Source of the DNA: Bacteroidales bacterium | GTDB lineage: Bacteria > Bacteroidota > Bacteroidia > Bacteroidales > WCHB1-69 | Direction: 5' to 3' | DNA length: 64,000 nucleotides | Assembly: GCA_017438945.1 (NCBI GenBank) | Contig: JAFRUI010000013.1 | Location: forward strand, 93,611-157,610 | Shown: positions 33,640 to 42,754 of the stretch, in pieces | Layout of the letters: the number at the start of each line of letters is the position of its first letter | Position numbering within the stretch: the first letter of the stretch is position 1 | Position numbers and translations under genes: made by a program | The notes under the pieces: model-generated | Told to the model about the DNA's origin: nothing | Database searches by the model: none | The model's input: only the letters and a program-made list of their open reading frames with translations

Positions 33640-36549
33640 TTATTTAACCAGCGTCACCGTGCCGATGTACTCCTTGTCCTCTTCGTTAAGGTTGAGCAAC
33701 TGGATTTTGTAGACATACACCCCTTCAGGACACATTTGGCCATATTTGTTGCGGCCATCCCAGTAGTCGTATGGATTTCTGGTGGTGAATATCAACATGC
33801 CGGAGCGGTCGAAAATCTGCATGGAGTAATGGTCGGGATCCACCCCTTCCCCTCTCGGGGCAAACGTTTCATTAATGCCATCTCCATCCGGGGTGAAGGC
33901 ATTGGGAATGTAGAAGAAATAGGGCACCGACACAGAGACCCGTGTTTTGATAGAATCCACACAACCGAACTCATCCTGGGCGGAAAGCGTGATGGTATAA
34001 AAACCGGAGCGGATATAATCATGACTGGGATCTTCAATGTCTTGGACAACATTCACATTAGAGAAAACATCACCGAAATTCCATACCAGATGGTAATCCC
34101 CATCGGTGGTACTCGTGCAGTGCACCGTGCCGATTCCATTTTCCACAAATATCTCCGTGGGAGAGGCTATGAAAGAGGGATTGGGCAACGGCATCACATG
34201 AACGGTGAATGTATCCGTGACAATACAATTGCCCTCCATGGTAGCAGACACAACATACTGGGTGGTCACCTGCGGGGAAACCGTGATCGAAGAGGAGGTT
34301 TGGCCTGTGCTCCAGTGGAAGTTGTTGGAAGTGGGGTGATTGACATTCAGTGTGGAAGAGTAGCCAAAACAGATGGAATCTGTTCCCGTTATGGTGGGCA
34401 ATTCCAAATCCGTGACTTTCACCCGCACGGTATCATGCTGCGTGCATCCGTTTTCGAATGTCACCGTGAGCGCATACGTTGTAGTCTGATGAGGAGCAAC
34501 CTTATCAATGGCCAAAGTGTCACCTGTACTCCATTCATAATGCATTGGAGCAACCCCCAACGAATGGTCATAACTCATCGTGAGGGAAACAGTATCGCCA
34601 GGGCACACCGGCACATTGCCATTGCTGCTCGCCAGTGAGATTTTGGGGATGTTCACATTAATGATCGTGGTGTCGTAGAGTACGATCAGGTCGCCCACGG
34701 CATTCGTGTATCTATATTCAGAGATATATCTTGTGGTGTCGGACGGACTGACCGTGATGACACGGTTCTTGGCATGGGCGTCATAGCTGATAATATTTGT
34801 GTCCGCCACCGAATTGACATACCACGTCAAGCTTCCGTTCTCATCCAATGGGGTGATCGGGGTGAACCGCCACGCCTCATTGTCAACGTTCCAGCTGCTC
34901 ATGCCACGCCCCGGTGCGAGCAAAATCTGGGAGGAGGTGGTGTTATGCAAACCGATAATTCCCTCACCATTCGGATTGGTGGTGGCACAGCACTTACGAT
35001 GCTTCACATAAACGTCTATGATGTTTGTTCCCTCATAAAGCACCATTTGATAGGTGTTATAATTGGCATACTGACTACCCGTGCTGTTGTTGGTCAATCC
35101 ATATAGCCCAACATTCAGATAGTTGAACACAAACGCTCTGCATGGGTACTGTCCCAACACTCCCACTCTAACGTTACCCTGACCAAGGCCATCGTTTTTG
35201 TTGGTGTAATAGCGGCAGTCTATATCCTCATACACACCATAAACACAATTCTTATAGACATACGGGTTGGCTGAATAGGGCGGCGTAGTGGGTGGTGCAT
35301 TATAGGAATACGTACAGCCACCGGACTGGGGAGTCATGGAAATCAATCCGTTTGTGCCCGGGTAAACTTTTGTATAAGGCTTCCCGAAAAAGATAAACGT
35401 GAACGGCAACTGCACTCCCGACAACCAACTGTCATCAGAAGTGGCGCCGATAGAAGTTCCCTCGTTGTATGCAAAAAGCATGTTATCCTCATCATACGGG
35501 ATCTGTTCCACTTTATAGTCGCTGGTGTATTGGCCAGTGGCGATAACGCCGGCTTGGAGCACCACCACCGGATTAGAGCAGTCGAATTCAATCACTTTCG
35601 GGTCTGGGGAGTCCGCGTATACTCCGCCAGGAATATTGGTAACAGAAGGACAAGGGTTTCCATCTTCACTTTCAAACAGTTCTGGCACGCAGGAGATTTC
35701 CGCTCTCCAACCAGCCTTGCTGGCATCACCCGACCCGCTCACATAGACAAAAGAAAGCGTATTTCCGGAAGAAAAGAGTGTAGGCGGTTTGTTTCCTGTG
35801 GAATTATCCAGCGTGGAAGGACAGAACTGCCCTATCAACCGTTTGTCCGGATCATAGTACTGACCATCGTATATTTTAAGGACTCCAGACACCGAAAATT
35901 GGGTGAATTCGCACTTGATATGCGTACCCAACGGAGAGGTGAATTCCGTGAATGTGCCTCCGTTTGAGGTGATATTGCCGTTTGGCCCGCCAGAATCGTA
36001 AAAATAGGCGTTACAAGTAACCACTGTGGTGTATTCGCCATAGTTGATTTCCTGTGTAAGAGGATCATACGCATACACTTGGGCTTCCCACCCTTCCATC
36101 AAGCCAGGAATATCCACTGAATCGGAATGGAACACAAAAGTCATGTATCTTTCTGTGGCAAAAACCTCACCCGGAGAGTTCACCAGATTATAGATTCCCA
36201 ACAGGTGGTCTATATCACACTGTGAAGCGTTGCCGTCAAAAATCCAAAGCGTGTCCCCTTCTCCCATGGCAAACCTCTCAAACAGAACATACATCTGGGT
36301 GTTTGACATATTGGTGCGTAAAGTAATGGTGTCACGCAACCCTTTGGCATAATAACCATTCGGATCCTGATTGTCACCCATTTCCAGAGGAATGCCACCG
36401 CCACCGGGATCAAAAAAATTCCGCGGCTGATCGTCTATGTCACTCACCAACGGGGTGGAGCCCATTATGATATTTCCCTGACCTGAAACCTTTTGGACAG
36501 TGGTCAACAACAATAACAGTATGCTTAATCTGAGTATCTGCTTCATCAT
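33640..36549 (-). CDS. Large T9SS type B sorting domain protein with CUB- and PKD-like regions
   Basis: A 969-residue secreted protein. A signal peptide (ILRLSILLLLLTTVQKVSGQ) is followed by CUB-like segments (ARGLRDTITLRT, then TLWIFDGNASQCDIDHLLG, and VLKIYDGQYYDPDKRLIGQF), a central region with Cys pairs, Ig/PKD-like repeats (VCPGDTVSLTMSY, ATMEGNCIVTDTF) and a type B sorting domain ending in YIGTVTLVK, with the family motif FYIPNAFTPDGDGINETF. It should cross the outer membrane by T9SS and attach to or leave the surface. The start is ATG 36549 or 36546. A TGTAAC-N16-CGTT element lies upstream (36569-36596). Confidence 0.87.
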   Translation of the reverse strand: MMKQILRLSILLLLLTTVQKVSGQGNIIMGSTPLVSDIDDQPRNFFDPGGGGIPLEMGDNQDPNGYYAKGLRDTITLRTNMSNTQMYVLFERFAMGEGDTLWIFDGNASQCDIDHLLGIYNLVNSPGEVFATERYMTFVFHSDSVDIPGLMEGWEAQVYAYDPLTQEINYGEYTTVVTCNAYFYDSGGPNGNITSNGGTFTEFTSPLGTHIKCEFTQFSVSGVLKIYDGQYYDPDKRLIGQFCPSTLDNSTGNKPPTLFSSGNTLSFVYVSGSGDASKAGWRAEISCVPELFESEDGNPCPSVTNIPGGVYADSPDPKVIEFDCSNPVVVLQAGVIATGQYTSDYKVEQIPYDEDNMLFAYNEGTSIGATSDDSWLSGVQLPFTFIFFGKPYTKVYPGTNGLISMTPQSGGCTYSYNAPPTTPPYSANPYVYKNCVYGVYEDIDCRYYTNKNDGLGQGNVRVGVLGQYPCRAFVFNYLNVGLYGLTNNSTGSQYANYNTYQMVLYEGTNIIDVYVKHRKCCATTNPNGEGIIGLHNTTSSQILLAPGRGMSSWNVDNEAWRFTPITPLDENGSLTWYVNSVADTNIISYDAHAKNRVITVSPSDTTRYISEYRYTNAVGDLIVLYDTTIINVNIPKISLASSNGNVPVCPGDTVSLTMSYDHSLGVAPMHYEWSTGDTLAIDKVAPHQTTTYALTVTFENGCTQHDTVRVKVTDLELPTITGTDSICFGYSSTLNVNHPTSNNFHWSTGQTSSSITVSPQVTTQYVVSATMEGNCIVTDTFTVHVMPLPNPSFIASPTEIFVENGIGTVHCTSTTDGDYHLVWNFGDVFSNVNVVQDIEDPSHDYIRSGFYTITLSAQDEFGCVDSIKTRVSVSVPYFFYIPNAFTPDGDGINETFAPRGEGVDPDHYSMQIFDRSGMLIFTTRNPYDYWDGRNKYGQMCPEGVYVYKIQLLNLNEEDKEYIGTVTLVK

Positions 36550-36568
36550 AACCAATAAATTTGTTGAT

Positions 36569-36596
36569 ATAACGTAAAAATGATAATATTGTTACA
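36569..36596 (-). promoter_or_regulatory. Candidate ECF-type promoter (TGTAAC-N16-CGTTAT) of the T9SS cargo gene
   Basis: On the minus strand TGTAAC (36596-36591) is followed after 16 bases by CGTTAT (36574-36569), about 20 bases before the ATG. It shares the 11-mer GATGTAACAAT with the upstream region of the ECF sigma gene. No perfect TAnnTTTG is seen here. Confidence 0.4.
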
Positions 36597-36673
36597 TCTC
36601 GTTTTGTGAAAAAACACAAACCGCAAAAACACAAACATTTTTTTCTGAATGATTTTTTATTTCAAAAAAAGTG

Positions 36674-36681
36674 TATTTTTG
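36674..36681 (+). promoter_or_regulatory. -7 promoter element (TATTTTTG) for tRNA-Pro
   Basis: TATTTTTG, 15 bases before the tRNA 5' end. Confidence 0.7.
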
Positions 36682-36696
36682 CAGCCGCAAATCGGA

Positions 36697-36769
36697 CGGG
36701 GTGTGGCGCAGTTGGTAGCGCGCTACGTTCGGGACGTAGAGGCCGGAAGTTCGAGTCTTCTCACCCCGA
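36697..36769 (+). tRNA. tRNA-Pro, anticodon CGG
   Basis: The acceptor stem CGGGGTG pairs perfectly with CACCCCG, the D-arm is GCGC/GCGC around AGTTGGTA, the anticodon stem is CTACG/CGTAG with loop TTCGGGA (anticodon CGG), and the T-arm contains TTCGAGT. The discriminator is A, and CCA is not encoded. A promoter precedes it and a palindrome follows at 36777. Confidence 0.95.
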
Positions 36770-36776
36770 CTTTTCT

Positions 36777-36804
36777 GTAGAGACGCAATGCTTTGCGTCT
36801 CTAC
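36777..36804. terminator. GTAGAGACGCAA palindrome following tRNA-Pro, probable terminator
   Basis: GTAGAGACGCAA, TGCT, TTGCGTCTCTAC, followed by TTTTGTTT. It belongs to the GAGACG repeat family (see 17843) and here is in place to end the tRNA transcript. Confidence 0.75.
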
Positions 36805-36820
36805 TTTTGTTTAAAAAATG

Positions 36821-36828
36821 TATCTTTG
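36821..36828 (+). promoter_or_regulatory. -7 promoter element (TATCTTTG)
   Basis: TATCTTTG lies 20 bases before ATG 36848 and overlaps the longer frame from 36818, which is therefore rejected as a start. Confidence 0.7.
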
Positions 36829-36847
36829 CACCCCAAAATTGGAAATT

Positions 36848-37516
36848 ATGACCAGACTATATAATATATTGGTTGCTGCTATTATCGCATTGCTTTGTTC
36901 CGGTTGCATACACACCGAAACCACCTACTATCCAGACGGCAACAAGCAGTCCGTCATCCAATACCGGGGGAAAAAAGAGCACGGGAAAACCGTCTATTAT
37001 TATCAGCGCCCCAACACCGTGGAAATGGAGGTGGAAATGAAAAACGGCAAACGCAACGGTGAATTCCGCCGCTACTTCATCAACGGTTACCTCGACACCT
37101 ACTGCGTCTATGTGAACGACTCCATTGAGGGACTGGAGGTGATGTACACGGCCAACGGCTGCAAAAGCCAGGAATACACCTACGTCCACGGTAAGAAAAC
37201 CGGTCCCCACAAAGCCTACCACCTCGACGGAAGCCTCAAAATCGAAGGCGGATTCCACAACGACCTTTTTGACGGACCCTGGAACTACTACGACGAACGG
37301 GGCGTCCTGGTGGGAGAAGGCGTGTTCAAAGACGGCACCGGCGAAGTGACCTTCTACGACAAAAACGGCCTCAAGTCGAGGACCACACATTATAAAAACA
37401 ACAAAAAAGACGGTCCGGAGACATATTTTACCCCTTCGGGCGAGATATCCCGCGAAATCATCTTCAAAGAAGACCGCATCATCAGCGACAAGACCGACTC
37501 CACATTGCTGAAATAA
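36848..37516 (+). CDS. MORN-repeat-like lipoprotein (YwqK-type)
   Basis: A 222-residue lipoprotein with lipobox SGC (Cys20). After the anchor it carries about seven MORN-like repeats of 20-25 residues, each with a core such as YYPDGNKQSV, KNGKRNGEFRRYFINGY, VHGKKTGPHKAYHLDGS and KNNKKDGPETYFTPSGE. Proteins of this kind are often labelled YwqK-family antitoxin, but here the signal peptide makes a classic antitoxin role unlikely. It is 1 base upstream of the OstA-like gene and likely cotranscribed with it, suggesting an envelope role. Function is unknown. Confidence 0.8.
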   Translation: MTRLYNILVAAIIALLCSGCIHTETTYYPDGNKQSVIQYRGKKEHGKTVYYYQRPNTVEMEVEMKNGKRNGEFRRYFINGYLDTYCVYVNDSIEGLEVMYTANGCKSQEYTYVHGKKTGPHKAYHLDGSLKIEGGFHNDLFDGPWNYYDERGVLVGEGVFKDGTGEVTFYDKNGLKSRTTHYKNNKKDGPETYFTPSGEISREIIFKEDRIISDKTDSTLLK

Positions 37517-37517
37517 C

Positions 37518-39053
37518 ATGAAGCGAATTTTCGTCATAGTTGCCGTTCTCTCTCTGTGTATCTGCAACCTGCACGGCCAGAATAACCGCAAGATCCTCTA
37601 TCGGGCGGATATGGGATATTATGACGAAGAGGTGCTCTCGGGCGCAAACCGACTCATCGGGAACGTGAAATTCGCCCAAGACAACATCGTCGGTTACTGC
37701 GACAGCGCCTATCTGTACGACGACGACAATTACCTCGTCGCCTTCGGCAACCCCGTCCGCATTATCATCAGCGACTCCGTCCTGCTGTTCGGACGGCGGG
37801 CCTATTATGACGGCAATATCCGCCAAGCTGCCATCGCCGAAAAAGTGCGTCTGGAAAATGGAAACTCTTTTCTGCTAACCGACAGCCTATTCTACGACCT
37901 CAACACCGATTGCGGCTCCTACACCACCGGTGCGCACATTTTCAGCGATGAGGACACTTTGACCAGTGTCATTGGTAGATATTACACCGCGACAGACGAC
38001 GCCTACCTCCACCAAGACGTCCAACTGCATAGCAGTAGCTATGTCATGAATTGCGATTCACTACGTTACAACGTATCCTATAAAACCGCCTACTTCATCT
38101 CCCCAACACACCTCGTCAGCGACGAAAACACTATTTACACCGAACACGGCTTCTACAACACCAACACCGACATCTCCGTCCTCTACGGGAATGTGCTGCT
38201 GACTGGCGAAAGCCAAATCCTGTCCGCCGACAGCCTCTACTACGACAAAGCGCTGCGCTACGGAAAAGCTTGGAACAACACCAAATTCATTGACACCGCT
38301 AATCACTTCATCATCCAGGGCAACTACCTTGAGCATTACGAAAAAGGGGGCACCTCCATCTCCACCGACAGCAACCTGGTCATTTTTATTGACGACAACA
38401 AGGACACGTTGTTCCTGCACTGCGACACTCTGAAAGTCGATTTCGACACCGCCTCCAACCCCACCCTGCTCCGAGCCTACTTCCATACAAAATTCCACCA
38501 CAAGGACATACAAGGAGCTTGCGATTCCATGAGTTACAATGTCAATGACTCTATTCTGATGATGTATTACAACCCCGTGTTCTGGTCTGACAACTACCAA
38601 CTCTCCGGCGACACCGTGCGTTTCATCATTTTGGATTCCGTGAACTCCACTATTGAGTTGTGCAAATCCGGATTCATTGTAGGCGGACTGTTTGAAGATT
38701 CGGAATTCAACCAGATTAAAGGTTTGAGAATCAAGGGATTCTTAAAAGAAAAAGATTTGCAACGGGTGGATATTGTTGGGAACGCCGAATGCATCTATTA
38801 TATTCAAGATGAAGACAGCTCCCTCATCGGAATCAACACTTCCATCACCAGCGAAATGCGTATTTATCTGGACAGCAATCAGATACAACAAATCCGATAC
38901 TTTGACGCCCCGAATGGTCAAATAAACCCTGATGAACAAATGGCCGACAAAGACCGGAAGCTGCAAGGATTCAGATGGTTGGATGTTTACAGACCCCGTA
39001 AAAAAGAAGATCTCTACGTGATGCCTGTTCCACACGACCCCGACGAACAATGA
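37518..39053 (+). CDS. OstA-like protein (LptA/LptD N-terminal fold)
   Basis: A 511-residue exported protein with signal peptide (VIVAVLSLCICNLHGQ). The mature part consists of short beta repeats in which aspartates and tyrosines recur, for example LIGNVKFAQDNIVGYCDSAYL, EKVRLENGNSFLLTDSLFYD and YGNVLLTGESQILSADSLYYD. This is the pattern of the OstA-like family, related to the LptA bridge that carries LPS across the periplasm. It may help LPS transport in Bacteroidetes, which lack a classical LptA in many species. It lies directly after the MORN-like lipoprotein and 26 bases before uvrC. Confidence 0.88.
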   Translation: MKRIFVIVAVLSLCICNLHGQNNRKILYRADMGYYDEEVLSGANRLIGNVKFAQDNIVGYCDSAYLYDDDNYLVAFGNPVRIIISDSVLLFGRRAYYDGNIRQAAIAEKVRLENGNSFLLTDSLFYDLNTDCGSYTTGAHIFSDEDTLTSVIGRYYTATDDAYLHQDVQLHSSSYVMNCDSLRYNVSYKTAYFISPTHLVSDENTIYTEHGFYNTNTDISVLYGNVLLTGESQILSADSLYYDKALRYGKAWNNTKFIDTANHFIIQGNYLEHYEKGGTSISTDSNLVIFIDDNKDTLFLHCDTLKVDFDTASNPTLLRAYFHTKFHHKDIQGACDSMSYNVNDSILMMYYNPVFWSDNYQLSGDTVRFIILDSVNSTIELCKSGFIVGGLFEDSEFNQIKGLRIKGFLKEKDLQRVDIVGNAECIYYIQDEDSSLIGINTSITSEMRIYLDSNQIQQIRYFDAPNGQINPDEQMADKDRKLQGFRWLDVYRPRKKEDLYVMPVPHDPDEQ

Positions 39054-39079
39054 ACAATGTACATTTTCAAACGGAATAA

Positions 39080-40858
39080 TTGAACTACAACGAGAATATA
39101 TCACTGATATTGAAATCCTTGCCGGAAAAGCCAGGGGTTTATCGCTTTTACGATGATAAAGGCACAGTGATTTATGTCGGGAAGGCCAAGCGATTGAAGA
39201 GACGGGTCTCCTCCTATTTCAACAAAGATCACGATTCCGCCAAAGTGAGGATGCTGGTGACGAAAATCCGCGACATCCAAACCGTGGTAGTGGACACTGA
39301 ATGGGATGCGCTGCTATTGGAGAACAGCATGATCAAGCAGTTCAAACCGAAGTATAACATCATGCTGAAGGATGACAAGACCTACCCGTGGATAGCGGTC
39401 ACGAAAGAGCCGTTTGCCCGGGTGTTCTCCACCCGCCGTCCAGACGCCGCGAAGATGCACCTTTTCGGGCCCTACTCCTCCGTGAAACAGATGAACGTGC
39501 TGCTGGACCTCATCAACGAGATGTTTCCAATACGCAACTGCAAGATACTGAGAAACAACGACCGCCCTTGCATGCAATATCAAATCAAGAAATGCGCCGC
39601 ACCTTGCTGCGGACTTATTTCAGTGGAGAAGTATCAGCAGAACATCGAGCAAGCAATACAAATCATCAAGGGGAACCGCAAAGAGGTAATCCGTCAGCTG
39701 AAAGAGGAGATGATGCAATACGCCGAGGAATGGAAATTCGAACAGGCGGCTGAAGTGAAACGCAAAATCGAAGCACTGGAGAATTTCATTGGCAAATCCG
39801 TGGTGGTGAACCCATCGCTGACAAACATGGATGTTTTCGGAATGGAAGAAGAGGACAACTGTGCGTATGTCAGCTTCTTGCGTGTAGTTGACGGCGCAGT
39901 GGTGCAGGCACACACCCTGGAAATCGACAACCGACTGGAAATGTCGCGGGAGGATGCACTCTGGGCCGGCATACTGGAAATCAAAGAGCGGCTGGGCGGT
40001 CTCTCCCCCTCCCTTTTGGTCCCCTTCGCGCCCTCACTTGCTCCCGAAGGATGGGACTTTCAAGTGCCACAACGCGGTGACAAGCGCAAGCTGCTAGAAT
40101 TGGCCATACACAACGCCCATTTCTATCTGTTGGAGAAGAAGAAACGTCAGGATCTGGTGGACCCCGACCGGCGCAACCAACGCGTCCTGCTGGCGCTTCA
40201 AGAGGCTCTGGGAATGAAGACGCTACCGCGACGCATCGAATGCTTCGACAACTCCAACACACAAGGCGAAGAGCCCGTGGCCGCCATGAGCTGCTTCATC
40301 GACGGGAAACCCGCCAAAAAGGAATACCGCCACTTCAACATCAAGACCGTGGTCGGCGCCGACGACTTCGCTTCCATGGAGGAGGTCATCTATCGCCGCT
40401 ACCACCGACTGCTGGAAGAAGAGAAGCCTCTGCCCGACCTTGTGGTCATCGACGGCGGCAAAGGACAGCTCCACGCCGCCTGGAACGCCATACAAGCCCT
40501 ACACATCGAAGACCGGCTCATGATGGTCGGCATCGCCAAACGATTGGAGGACATCTACAAAGTTGGCGATGACCTGCCCGTTTATATCGACAAACGATCT
40601 GAGGCGCAGAAACTGCTGCAGCATGTGCGCGACGAGGTACACCGCTTCGGCATCACCCACCACCGCAAACGCCGCAGCAAAACCAGCATCGCCTCTGTTT
40701 TGGACAATGCTCCTGGCATCGGCAATATTCTCAAAACCAAACTGTTGAGAGAATTCAAGAGCGTTTCGAAAATCAAAACCGCCTCCGAAGCCGAACTCGC
40801 CGCTGTCATCGGCCCGAAAAAAGCCTCTGACCTGAAAAAATATCTTAGTGAACAATGA
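39080..40858 (+). CDS. uvrC: UvrABC system protein C
   Basis: A 592-residue nucleotide-excision repair nuclease. The N-terminal GIY-YIG nuclease (GVYRFYDDKGTVIYVGKAKR) is at about 14-95, the UVR domain (MQYAEEWKFEQAAEVKRKIE) near 215-235, then the central RNase H-like nuclease (ECFDNSNTQGEEPVAAMSCF, LPDLVVIDGGKGQL) and C-terminal helix-hairpin-helix repeats (DNAPGIGNILKTKLL). Length is normal. TTG 39080 is the only plausible start just upstream of the conserved LPEKPGVY motif. Confidence 0.96.
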   Translation: MNYNENISLILKSLPEKPGVYRFYDDKGTVIYVGKAKRLKRRVSSYFNKDHDSAKVRMLVTKIRDIQTVVVDTEWDALLLENSMIKQFKPKYNIMLKDDKTYPWIAVTKEPFARVFSTRRPDAAKMHLFGPYSSVKQMNVLLDLINEMFPIRNCKILRNNDRPCMQYQIKKCAAPCCGLISVEKYQQNIEQAIQIIKGNRKEVIRQLKEEMMQYAEEWKFEQAAEVKRKIEALENFIGKSVVVNPSLTNMDVFGMEEEDNCAYVSFLRVVDGAVVQAHTLEIDNRLEMSREDALWAGILEIKERLGGLSPSLLVPFAPSLAPEGWDFQVPQRGDKRKLLELAIHNAHFYLLEKKKRQDLVDPDRRNQRVLLALQEALGMKTLPRRIECFDNSNTQGEEPVAAMSCFIDGKPAKKEYRHFNIKTVVGADDFASMEEVIYRRYHRLLEEEKPLPDLVVIDGGKGQLHAAWNAIQALHIEDRLMMVGIAKRLEDIYKVGDDLPVYIDKRSEAQKLLQHVRDEVHRFGITHHRKRRSKTSIASVLDNAPGIGNILKTKLLREFKSVSKIKTASEAELAAVIGPKKASDLKKYLSEQ

Positions 40859-40874
40859 CTTCGACATATCTATA

Positions 40875-40914
40875 ATCATCGCATCATCGTATCATCGCAT
40901 CATCGTATCATCGC
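40875..40914. repeat. Five copies of an 8-bp repeat ATCATCG[C/T]
   Basis: ATCATCGC and ATCATCGT alternate five times in the 69-base gap between uvrC and the M14 peptidase gene. It is too short and regular to be a CRISPR. Confidence 0.85.
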
Positions 40915-40927
40915 AAATCAAATTATC

Positions 40928-42604
40928 ATGAAAAAACTCCTGACCATCGTCGCCGTAATCATCGCCGTCTCGGCCACGGCACAAAACAAACAACTGACAT
41001 ATCCTGCCACCTACGTGGAAACGGTGGTGGATGCCACAACCCTGCAGACGTTGTCGCAAGAATTCTCCGTGGATAAGGTAACCCGCAATGCCGACGGCAC
41101 TTTCAATACACGCATCTGCCTGTCATACAAAGACTTTGACAACTTTCTGTCGAAGCAAATCCCCTATTCAACCTACGTGCCGACCCGCGCCAGCGTACAA
41201 ATGGCCTATAATTACGAGGCGATGACCGCCAACTGGAACCGCTACCCGACCTACAGCACCTACACCGCCATGATGGACACCTTCCGCACACGTTACCCGA
41301 ATCTATGCGAGATTGACACCATTCTGGCCACGACCCTTGGCGGTCATACAATCCTCTGCGCCCATATCAGCAACAACCTCAACAACAACGAGGGCAAGCC
41401 TTCCATATTCTACACCTCCACCATCCACGGCGACGAAGTGGTGGGTTATTACATGATGCTCAGGTTGATCGATTTACTGCTAACCAATTACAACACAAAC
41501 TCCTATATCACCGAATTGGTCAACAATGTGGACATTTGGATTTGTCCGCTGCACAACCCTGACGGCACCTATTACACCTCTGATGACCAAATCAACAGTT
41601 CACCGGTATCCATCCGACACAATTTACATGGGGAAGACCTGAATCGCTCATTCCCTTTGGCGGGGCAACCATCGGCCAAACCGAATTACGAGCCCGAAGT
41701 GGAAGCGATGATGCAGTTTATGGCGGCGCACAACTTCACATTGGCTGCCAATTTGCATGGCGGTGCAGAGGTCTTCAACTATCCATGGGACAGCTGGCCG
41801 TCATGGCAGCACAGTCATGCTGACGCTGACTGGTGGGAATATGTAGGCCACAATTTCGCCGACACCTGCCATAACCACTCCATGTATTATATGTGGGATG
41901 AGGACAACGGGGTGACAGAAGGCGGCGATTGGTATGTCATCACAGGTTCCATGCAAGATTACCACAACTTGTATCTCGGCACCCGGCACGTCACCATTGA
42001 GGTAAGCGACTACAAAGTCGTCTCCACCAGCCAGGTGGGCAGTTATTGGAATGCCGCCTATCATTCCCTGCTGAATTTTATTGCCGAAGCGGACAATGGC
42101 ATCCACGGCATCGTCACTGACTCAACCACGGGTGAGCCGCTACAAGCTCTGGTTTATATCACCAACCACGATCTCGACCACTCTTATGTGGAAACCACCC
42201 TTCCTTATGGCGACTACCACCGCCCCATCAAAGCCGGACAATATGCCGTGACCTACTCGGCTGAAGGCTATCTCCCGAAAACCATCGTCACAACCGTCGC
42301 CGATGGAGAGAAGTTGGCGCAAAACGTGCAATTGACGAAATCTGTCGGTCTCCAAGAACATGATAACCGTATTTCCGTTTACCCCAACCCTGCTCACGAT
42401 TACATCACCGTGGAATTGTCTGACAACACGAAAATTGACTACATCCAGCTCTACGACATGCAAGGCCGTCTTGTAGAGACGTTTCCTGAAACGTCTCTAC
42501 AGACCACAAGACTGGATGTCCGCAATCTTCCTTCCGGCACCTACATCCTGCATATCGGCACGGCCCGCGACCGGGAGATCATCCGGAAAGTGCACATTTT
42601 CTAA
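40928..42604 (+). CDS. M14 family zinc carboxypeptidase with T9SS type A sorting domain
   Basis: A 558-residue secreted peptidase. A signal peptide (LLTIVAVIIAVSATAQ) is followed by a short pro-region and an M14 domain at about 100-385. Zinc ligands are in STIHGDEVVGYY (His, Glu) and LAANLHGGAEVFNYPWD (His), and the likely catalytic Glu is in RHVTIEVSDYK. A carboxypeptidase-regulatory-like domain (IHGIVTDSTTGEPLQALVYI) follows, and the last 80 residues are a type A sorting domain (VYPNPAHDYITVEL, then GTYILHIGTARDREIIRKV). A palindromic repeat is embedded in the coding sequence of that last domain (42472-42501). Confidence 0.92.
   Translation: MKKLLTIVAVIIAVSATAQNKQLTYPATYVETVVDATTLQTLSQEFSVDKVTRNADGTFNTRICLSYKDFDNFLSKQIPYSTYVPTRASVQMAYNYEAMTANWNRYPTYSTYTAMMDTFRTRYPNLCEIDTILATTLGGHTILCAHISNNLNNNEGKPSIFYTSTIHGDEVVGYYMMLRLIDLLLTNYNTNSYITELVNNVDIWICPLHNPDGTYYTSDDQINSSPVSIRHNLHGEDLNRSFPLAGQPSAKPNYEPEVEAMMQFMAAHNFTLAANLHGGAEVFNYPWDSWPSWQHSHADADWWEYVGHNFADTCHNHSMYYMWDEDNGVTEGGDWYVITGSMQDYHNLYLGTRHVTIEVSDYKVVSTSQVGSYWNAAYHSLLNFIAEADNGIHGIVTDSTTGEPLQALVYITNHDLDHSYVETTLPYGDYHRPIKAGQYAVTYSAEGYLPKTIVTTVADGEKLAQNVQLTKSVGLQEHDNRISVYPNPAHDYITVELSDNTKIDYIQLYDMQGRLVETFPETSLQTTRLDVRNLPSGTYILHIGTARDREIIRKVHIF
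42472..42501. repeat. Perfect 14-bp-arm palindrome inside the T9SS domain coding sequence
   Basis: TGTAGAGACGTTTC, CT, GAAACGTCTCTACA. It is the most perfect member of the GAGACG palindrome family in the window, and it is in frame within the M14 peptidase gene, encoding VETFPETSLQ. Confidence 0.9.
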
Positions 42605-42677
42605 GTGACAATATACTCATACAAAGCCAGATAGTTTGTTTTTTTTCGCAGAAATACAAAGGTATAGTTTTTTTTAT

Positions 42678-42685
42678 TACTTTTG
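42678..42685 (+). promoter_or_regulatory. -7 promoter element (TACTTTTG)
   Basis: TACTTTTG, 69 bases before the ATG of the DUF4328 gene. Confidence 0.65.
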
Positions 42686-42754
42686 CTACGCTTAATTTAA
42701 AGCGGATGTTTTTCCTAAAGCTTTGATAATTAGTAATATAAAATAATTTTTAGT

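Noticed and set aside
40875..40914. Possible CRISPR array
   Set aside because: Units are 8 bases with no spacers and no cas genes nearby.
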